Positions 1 through 4,263 of a stretch of DNA of 7,202 nucleotides are shown here, in pieces (the first letter of the stretch is position 1; every line of letters starts with the position of its first letter). The notes below the pieces were generated by a model. That model had not been told where the DNA came from. It searched no databases and worked only from the letters and a program-made list of their open reading frames with translations. The stretch comes from PMNU01 sp035479375 (GTDB lineage: Bacteria; Patescibacteriota; Saccharimonadia; Saccharimonadales; UBA4665): assembly GCA_035479375.1 (NCBI GenBank), contig DATIIT010000022.1:1-7202 (forward strand), in the 5' to 3' direction. The translations under genes were made by a program, and so were the position numbers.

Positions 1-1804
1 TGATAAGGCCGGTTTCGGTGGCGCTAGCCACCACCTGGATGTGCACGTGGTTTTGGCCGGCAAAGAACAGGCCCTGCCCCACCGGGAATTGGCTGAGGCG
101 CTTTTTTTCCTCAGTGGTCAGCTTAAAGACGTCGGCCAGGATGTCTACGGCACTGGGCGATTGCTTGAGCAGGAATTGCATACTGGCGTTAGCCACCACA
201 GCGCGCCCCATGCGCGAGCCCATAAAGTCTTCCACGTCTTGCGTGATGGTGGTGATGCCCAGGTTGTACTTGCGCGCCCGCTTCGCCAGGCTAAATAAGA
301 AGTTGGCCGAGTCCTCATACTTCATGAGCTGCCAGGCCTCGTCCACAATCAGGATGCGTTTTTTGCGGTCCGACTTGGTCTTGTTCCATATGTAGTTCAG
401 CACAATGTACATGGCCACCGGCCGCAGCTCGTCTTCCAGGTCGCGGATGTTAAATACCACCAGCGGGTTGTTGATGTCGATGTTGCTCTGCTGCGAGAAA
501 ATGCCGGCAAACGTGCCCGTGGTGTATTTGCGCAGGCGCTGCCCCAGCTGCGGGCCGGTGCCGCCCATGTGCAGGAGCGTGTCATACAGATCGGCGATCG
601 TCGGCGGCAGCCCTTGGTGGGTGAGCGGGTCGTTGGTGATGCCGGCTTTGGCGTAGGTTTCGATAAGCGCGGCGTCCAGGTCTGACTCCTCTACCGGCGT
701 CAGCGCCGGCATGACCATTTGCGCGCCGCCCAGCATTTGCGCCTGCGCGCCGCCCATCATCAAGCGCAGCAAGCCGTGCAAGGTGATGAGGTTGCTGCGC
801 AGGGCGTTGTCGGCTTCCTCGGTGTCTACGACGCGCGGCAGGTCGAACGGGTTGATGCGCGTGGCCGAGTTGAGGCTCAGCCGCACATACGCGCCGGCTA
901 CGGCGTCGCTCATGCGCTCGTATTCGTTTTCCGGGTCAACAATGAAAATTTCGGTGCCCATCATCATGGACCGCAGCGCCTCCAGCTTCACGGTAAACGA
1001 TTTACCGGCGCCAGACTTGGCGAACACTACCGAGTTGCCATTTTCCAAAGAGAAACGGTCAAAAATGACCAGCCCGGAGTTGTGCATGTTGACGCCATAC
1101 AGAATGCCGTTGTCCTGGCTGAGGTCGGCGCTCGTGAACGGAAAGCTGGTGGACACCGCGCCTGTAGACATGTTGCGGCGGATCTGCAATTGGTCGGTAA
1201 ACTGCGGCACGGTGCTGTTGAGCCCCTGCTCTTGCTGTGAACTGGCCGGCTTGGAATACACCAGCTGCTGCCCGAGTAGCGACTCCACCTTGTGCGAAAT
1301 AAATTCGAGCTCGTCCTGGCCGCCGGCGTAAATCGTAAAGTAGAAGCCAAAGCGGAAGAAGCGCTCCTCGCCCACTTGCAGCTTGTCGCGCATTTCTTCG
1401 GCGTCCTGGATGGCGGCCTGCTTTTGCGGGTCACGGACGCGCCCTTTTTCTGAGTCGATTTGGATGCCGGCCTCCAGCTGCGTCACCTTCTTGCGCAGAT
1501 TGTCCAGCACCACCTGGCTTTCCACCGGGTAGACGAACATCGAAATATCCATGACTTCGTCGAGGTTCACGATGGCGCTCATCCAGCCGGTGTACAGCTG
1601 GCGCGGGTAGCCGTAGCAGTAGTAGGTGCGCGCCAGGCGCGTGCCCAGCCGGAAGTAGTTGCTTTGCAGCTCAATGGAGCTGGGCGCGATAAAGTCGCGC
1701 AGCGCGGTGATACCTTTTTGGAAGGCGGCGGCAACTTCTTGCTGTTCGCGGACCTGCTGGGCCTGCGCCAGCGCCACTGGGTCGAGTTTTTGCTTCTTGG
1801 CCAT
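1..1804 (-). CDS. virB4: VirB4/TraC-type conjugation ATPase, 3' end outside window
   Basis: This is the cytoplasmic ATPase that energises assembly of, or transport through, a type IV secretion system. I translated 601 uninterrupted codons from the ATG at 1804; the frame is still open at the left edge. Residues 1-40 are a charged, Gln/Ala-rich helix. Residues about 40-235 look like the usual VirB4 N-terminal domain. The RecA-like domain follows: Walker A AKSGAGKS with Lys268, the strand IFIVDPENEYE just after it, Walker B RILIVDEAW with Asp488-Glu489, and the TTITQDVEDF motif with Gln522. All ATPase residues I can check are present, so it should be active. The last visible residues (HIQVVASATETGLI) resemble the end of VirB4 proteins, so only a few tens of residues are probably missing. 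The ATG overlaps the stop of the upstream gene (TAATG). A short Met/Gly/Ala/Gln insert at 349-366 is unusual. Family assignment is firm; the substrate is unknown. Confidence 0.95.
   Translation of the reverse strand, partial: MAKKQKLDPVALAQAQQVREQQEVAAAFQKGITALRDFIAPSSIELQSNYFRLGTRLARTYYCYGYPRQLYTGWMSAIVNLDEVMDISMFVYPVESQVVLDNLRKKVTQLEAGIQIDSEKGRVRDPQKQAAIQDAEEMRDKLQVGEERFFRFGFYFTIYAGGQDELEFISHKVESLLGQQLVYSKPASSQQEQGLNSTVPQFTDQLQIRRNMSTGAVSTSFPFTSADLSQDNGILYGVNMHNSGLVIFDRFSLENGNSVVFAKSGAGKSFTVKLEALRSMMMGTEIFIVDPENEYERMSDAVAGAYVRLSLNSATRINPFDLPRVVDTEEADNALRSNLITLHGLLRLMMGGAQAQMLGGAQMVMPALTPVEESDLDAALIETYAKAGITNDPLTHQGLPPTIADLYDTLLHMGGTGPQLGQRLRKYTTGTFAGIFSQQSNIDINNPLVVFNIRDLEDELRPVAMYIVLNYIWNKTKSDRKKRILIVDEAWQLMKYEDSANFLFSLAKRARKYNLGITTITQDVEDFMGSRMGRAVVANASMQFLLKQSPSAVDILADVFKLTTEEKKRLSQFPVGQGLFFAGQNHVHIQVVASATETGLI
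716..757 (-). repeat. Imperfect tandem duplication inside virB4
   Basis: Two adjacent copies of a roughly 20-base unit (716-733 and 734-757) share CATTTGCGC and GCGCCGCCCA on the plus strand; the second has a 5-6 base insertion. They encode MGGAQAQM followed by LGGAQMVM, residues about 350-365 of VirB4, between the Walker A and Walker B motifs. The frame is kept. It looks like an in-frame expansion of a surface loop. Confidence 0.5.
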
Positions 1805-2799
1805 TAACTAAGCTCCCGCTGTAAGTGCGCCTGTACCGTAGAGCCCTGCCCCTTGGTGATGACGTCGGCGTTCAGTTGGTTGAAATCTTTGAGTTGCTGC
1901 CGGGTGGCGGTATCTGGGTTGTAGGTGTCGTAGTACAGTTCAATGAGTTCCTGGGTGTCCAGCGGCAGACCCTGGACGCCGGCCTGCATCAGGCCCTGCA
2001 GCACGGCCTGGACGCGGTTGCGCAGCTCGGTCTTGGCTTTTTCGAGGTCGGCCTCGTTAATGACCACGTGCTGCTCTTTCCTGTTGAAAAGGTCCAAAAA
2101 GCCGGTGACGAAGTTTTTGCTTTGGGTGATTGCCTTCTGCACGTCAACGTGCGGGAAATACGGCACCACCACATAGAATTTTTTGTCCATAATATTGGTC
2201 TGCTGCGAGAGTTGGTCGATGTAGTTGATGTAATCTTCCATCAACATGGCTAGCAGCATGTTGTCGTGCTCGGTGCGGATTTTATCCAGCCTGCTAATAT
2301 ACGGCATGAGGTCGACTTTTTGCGAGCGGATAAATATTTGGATTGGGAAATACAGCGAGTTTAAGAATCCTTGGTAGGCGTACTCAACCGCTTCCTGTTC
2401 CTGCGGGCTCATGAGGTCAAAGTTAACCGATTTTACCATTACCACCGAGCGGAAACTGCCGTCATTCATAATGACGATGCCGTCGCGGATTTCGGCAATG
2501 AGCAGGCTATTTTGCGTGCTGTTGGGGTTGGTGCGCACAGCGGGGTTCCCCGGCGGCTGGCCGGGCACGCCCGGTGCCCCGGCGACCATGCCCTGCGGCG
2601 CACCGGCCTGCGCTGGCTGCTGGGCCATTGCCGGGTTCACCATGGGCTGCTGGAGCATCTGGGACTGGGCTTCATGCACCATGTCGCTGGCCAGCATCGG
2701 CCGGCCGCCGGCCATTGGCTGGTGCTGCGGTTGCGGCACAAAACCTCCCCCTGGAGGTGCTTGCCCTGGTGCCGGTTGGTTGTAGGAGTTCGGATTCAT
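1804..2799 (-). CDS. VirB4 N-terminal-domain-like protein without ATPase motifs
   Basis: This is probably an accessory component of the secretion machine; I know no established gene name. From the preferred start it has 331 residues. The first ~95 are a disordered Pro/Gln/Gly/Met-rich segment. A folded domain follows, from SLLIAEIRDGIVIMNDGSF through VNFDLMSPQEQEAVEY, SLYFPIQIFIRS and KKFYVVVPYF to LYYDTYNP. This order (strand with DGI and DGSFRSV, helix with E-Q-E, FPIQ strand, FYVVVPY strand, YNP near the end) resembles the N-terminal domain of VirB4/TraC ATPases. There is no Walker A or B, so it cannot hydrolyse ATP in that manner. It has no membrane segment. I chose the ATG at 2799 because AAGGG lies 4 nt before it. 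The ATG at 2832 would add 11 residues but has only GAGAG directly abutting it. It follows prgI by about 40 nt and overlaps virB4 by one base, so the three are likely one operon. The role is inferred; the fold match is by eye. Confidence 0.8.
   Translation of the reverse strand: MNPNSYNQPAPGQAPPGGGFVPQPQHQPMAGGRPMLASDMVHEAQSQMLQQPMVNPAMAQQPAQAGAPQGMVAGAPGVPGQPPGNPAVRTNPNSTQNSLLIAEIRDGIVIMNDGSFRSVVMVKSVNFDLMSPQEQEAVEYAYQGFLNSLYFPIQIFIRSQKVDLMPYISRLDKIRTEHDNMLLAMLMEDYINYIDQLSQQTNIMDKKFYVVVPYFPHVDVQKAITQSKNFVTGFLDLFNRKEQHVVINEADLEKAKTELRNRVQAVLQGLMQAGVQGLPLDTQELIELYYDTYNPDTATRQQLKDFNQLNADVITKGQGSTVQAHLQRELS
1813..1817 (-). promoter_or_regulatory. Shine-Dalgarno of virB4
   Basis: GGGAG on the minus strand lies 8 nt before the virB4 ATG at 1804, inside the last codons of the upstream gene. 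It supports this start over any internal Met. Together with the one-base TAATG overlap it suggests that virB4 is translated by coupling or re-initiation from the preceding gene. Confidence 0.7.
2512..2784 (-). repeat. Low-complexity Pro/Gln/Gly/Met coding segment
   Basis: This stretch encodes the N-terminal tail of the VirB4-N-like protein. It is rich in P, Q, G, A and M, with recurrent short units such as QPM, QQP, GAP and GQPP. It is probably disordered and may serve as a tether. It is in frame and has no stop. Confidence 0.6.
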
Positions 2800-2803
2800 A
2801 TCG

Positions 2804-2808
2804 CCCTT
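2804..2808 (-). promoter_or_regulatory. Shine-Dalgarno deciding the start at 2799
   Basis: AAGGG on the minus strand lies 4 nt before the ATG at 2799. A second purine-rich block, GAGGGG, lies further upstream (2815-2820). The upstream in-frame ATG at 2832 lacks a properly spaced site, so 2799 is favoured, though not proven. Confidence 0.45.
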
Positions 2809-2840
2809 GTCTCGCCCCTCAGAAACGACCATCTCTCATA

Positions 2841-4196
2841 TTAATGTAAGTTAATCACCACTTCGTCCGACGTTGCGCGGTCGGCTTCACGGGCGAGCGT
2901 TGCTACATTAAGGTCGTTGTTGTTGGCTAATTGTAGTATAGCAGCCTGGTTGGCGGGTGTCACTGGCGCTGGCGCGGGATTGGCCGGCTCCCATGGGCGC
3001 GCGATGGTGGGCTGCGCGGCCGGCATGGCCGATTGCGGCTGGGCTATGGGCTGCGCGGCTGGGGAGGCCTGGAATTGCATGGCTGGCGGCCCGGGCTGGT
3101 ATAGTTGCGGGGCCGGCATGGCCGGCATAGGCGCTGCTGTTTGCGGCTGCGGCTGGCCGGCGGCCATGGCCGGCTGCGGCTGCTGGGCAGACAGTGGCTG
3201 GATAGTGTGCAGGTGGCTGTAGTAGGCGGTGGTGGGCATTTCCTGCTGCTTGGCGGCTAGGGCGCGCGCTAGGTTTTGCTCATCGGCGTCGGCTGCCGGC
3301 ATAGGGGCGCTGGCCCCTGGGCTGGCTACGCCCATGCCCGGCGTCACCACCTGAGTGTTAAAGGTCACCATATTGGCCGGGATGTTCGCCGACCGCGCTG
3401 GCTGGTTCAAGAACCAGTAATCGTTGGAGCGGTAATTAGGGTCGCCCGGCGCCGCCTCCTGCTGCCCGCCCGGGCCTGCTGCGCGGCCGCCGGCTTGCGG
3501 GCTTTGCGGTGCGGCGGCCTGCTGCGGTGCCTGGCTGCCCGTGGTTTGCCGTAAGTTTTCCACGATCTGGTCGCGGTGCGCCTTGGCGGACCGCTCGATC
3601 ATGGTGTCTACGGCTTGGGCGCGGGCGTTGTTTTTCTCGTCCAGGATGTCGTCGGCGGCGCCTACGTCAACATCGGATACTTGCTGTGGCAAGGCCGACG
3701 GCGCCACTAGGCGGTCTGACGTCGGCTCGCCAATGACTAGCGCCGGCTGGGTGTACAGGTTGAGGTTGGCGTTCTTAATGGCCCAGCCGCGGCTGTCGAT
3801 GGTGTCTGCCAGGGCGTGCAGCCGGCTGCGCACCTCGGTTTCGCTCAGGCCGTTGGTGTAGTTGACCTGCACTTGCTTAGGCGCGGTGACGCTTACTAAG
3901 TCCTTGGCGCCGCTTTGGTCCCAGATGCGCCGCCGCGGCTTCAGCAGGAAGCGGATTTTAGCCAGCGCCCAAATCTCGGTCGGCTGGTCCCTGCCCCACG
4001 GGAAGGCAAAGAAGGCCAGCACAATTGCCATTGGCAGAAAGACTGCCACCAGTAGCGTGGCATGGTGGGTTGCTGCAAAGTAGCACAAATACAGCATGAG
4101 CGCGGCTGCCCCGGCATAGATAAATTGCCGGAGCGTAAGCGGCCCAAGCAGTTTATCCTCGGCCTCCACGTCCTGAATGACTTTGTACGCTGCCAT
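2841..4196 (-). CDS. PrgI-family inner-membrane T4SS protein with long C-terminal extension
   Basis: PrgI-family proteins are small membrane components of Gram-positive and CPR-type conjugation systems (named after PrgI of pCF10), usually grouped with VirB3-like proteins that sit next to VirB4. This one has 451 residues, several times the usual length as I recall it. The N-terminus AYKVIQDVEAEDKLLGPLTLRQFIY, two membrane segments (about 24-41 and 46-66) and the following WALAKIRFLLKPRRRIW block form the family core. Residues 100-215 are a soluble, partly helical region. Residues 221-250 and 332-418 are Pro/Gln/Ala-rich and probably disordered. The tail, NNNDLNVATLAREADR to DEVVINLH, is polar and non-repetitive and looks like a docking motif. 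The basic stretch after the second membrane segment places the extension in the cytoplasm. The ATG at 4196 has no Shine-Dalgarno but lies just after a -10 box. It is followed by the VirB4-N-like gene. Family assignment is good; the function of the extension is unknown. Confidence 0.88.
   Translation of the reverse strand: MAAYKVIQDVEAEDKLLGPLTLRQFIYAGAAALMLYLCYFAATHHATLLVAVFLPMAIVLAFFAFPWGRDQPTEIWALAKIRFLLKPRRRIWDQSGAKDLVSVTAPKQVQVNYTNGLSETEVRSRLHALADTIDSRGWAIKNANLNLYTQPALVIGEPTSDRLVAPSALPQQVSDVDVGAADDILDEKNNARAQAVDTMIERSAKAHRDQIVENLRQTTGSQAPQQAAAPQSPQAGGRAAGPGGQQEAAPGDPNYRSNDYWFLNQPARSANIPANMVTFNTQVVTPGMGVASPGASAPMPAADADEQNLARALAAKQQEMPTTAYYSHLHTIQPLSAQQPQPAMAAGQPQPQTAAPMPAMPAPQLYQPGPPAMQFQASPAAQPIAQPQSAMPAAQPTIARPWEPANPAPAPVTPANQAAILQLANNNDLNVATLAREADRATSDEVVINLH
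2935..2963 (-). promoter_or_regulatory. Candidate internal promoter within 3' end of prgI
   Basis: On the minus strand, GTGACA (2963-2958) is separated by exactly 17 nt from TATACT (2940-2935). Each box differs from the sigma-70 consensus at one position. Transcription would start near 2928, about 130 nt before the start at 2799. It could provide a separate transcript for the VirB4-N-like gene and virB4. It lies in codons near residue 420 of PrgI, so chance cannot be excluded. Confidence 0.35.
2943..3203 (-). repeat. Degenerate Pro/Gln/Ala/Met repeats in prgI
   Basis: Short units built on GCCGGC, GGCTGCGC and CATGGCCGGC (plus-strand reading) recur throughout. They encode degenerate QPQ, PAMP, PAPQ and QPA repeats, residues about 332-418 of the PrgI-family protein. 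No single unit length dominates. A smaller segment of the same kind lies at 3447-3536. Such regions expand and contract by slippage and are expected to vary between strains. Confidence 0.6.
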
Positions 4197-4204
4197 TACT
4201 ATGT

Positions 4205-4210
4205 AGTATA
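4205..4210 (-). promoter_or_regulatory. -10 box of prgI, possible leaderless start
   Basis: TATACT on the minus strand lies in the 67-nt gap between the VirB6-like gene and prgI, with only 8 nt (ACATAGTA) between it and the prgI ATG. A start about 7-9 nt after the box would fall on or next to the ATG, giving a leaderless mRNA. This agrees with the absence of a Shine-Dalgarno. The -35 is weak: TTCTGC at 17 nt or CTGCCA at 15 nt. Confidence 0.4.
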
Positions 4211-4263
4211 GCGGAATCGTCCAGCTGGCAGAAGGGTTTGCGGGCTCGTTGCCCTACGCTGGT

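Noticed and set aside
18..1807. Several plus-strand open frames opposite virB4 (for example 711-1331 and 1460-1807)
   Set aside because: The minus frame has intact Walker A, Walker B and VirB4 motifs over 601 codons without a stop. The plus frames are shadows.
2740..2758. Hairpin plus TTTT at the start of the VirB4-N-like gene as a terminator or attenuator
   Set aside because: It lies inside the coding sequence, the stem is 6 bp and the T run is only four, so premature termination is not supported.
2943..3203. GCCGGC-rich stretch as a regulatory repeat array or CRISPR-like structure
   Set aside because: There is no regular unit or spacer length. The pattern follows Ala, Pro, Gln and Met codons of a low-complexity protein segment.
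4242..4254. Hairpin GGGC-AACGA-GCCC after the VirB6-like stop as a terminator
   Set aside because: The stem is only 4 bp and no T run follows on the minus strand, so it is too weak to call an intrinsic terminator.
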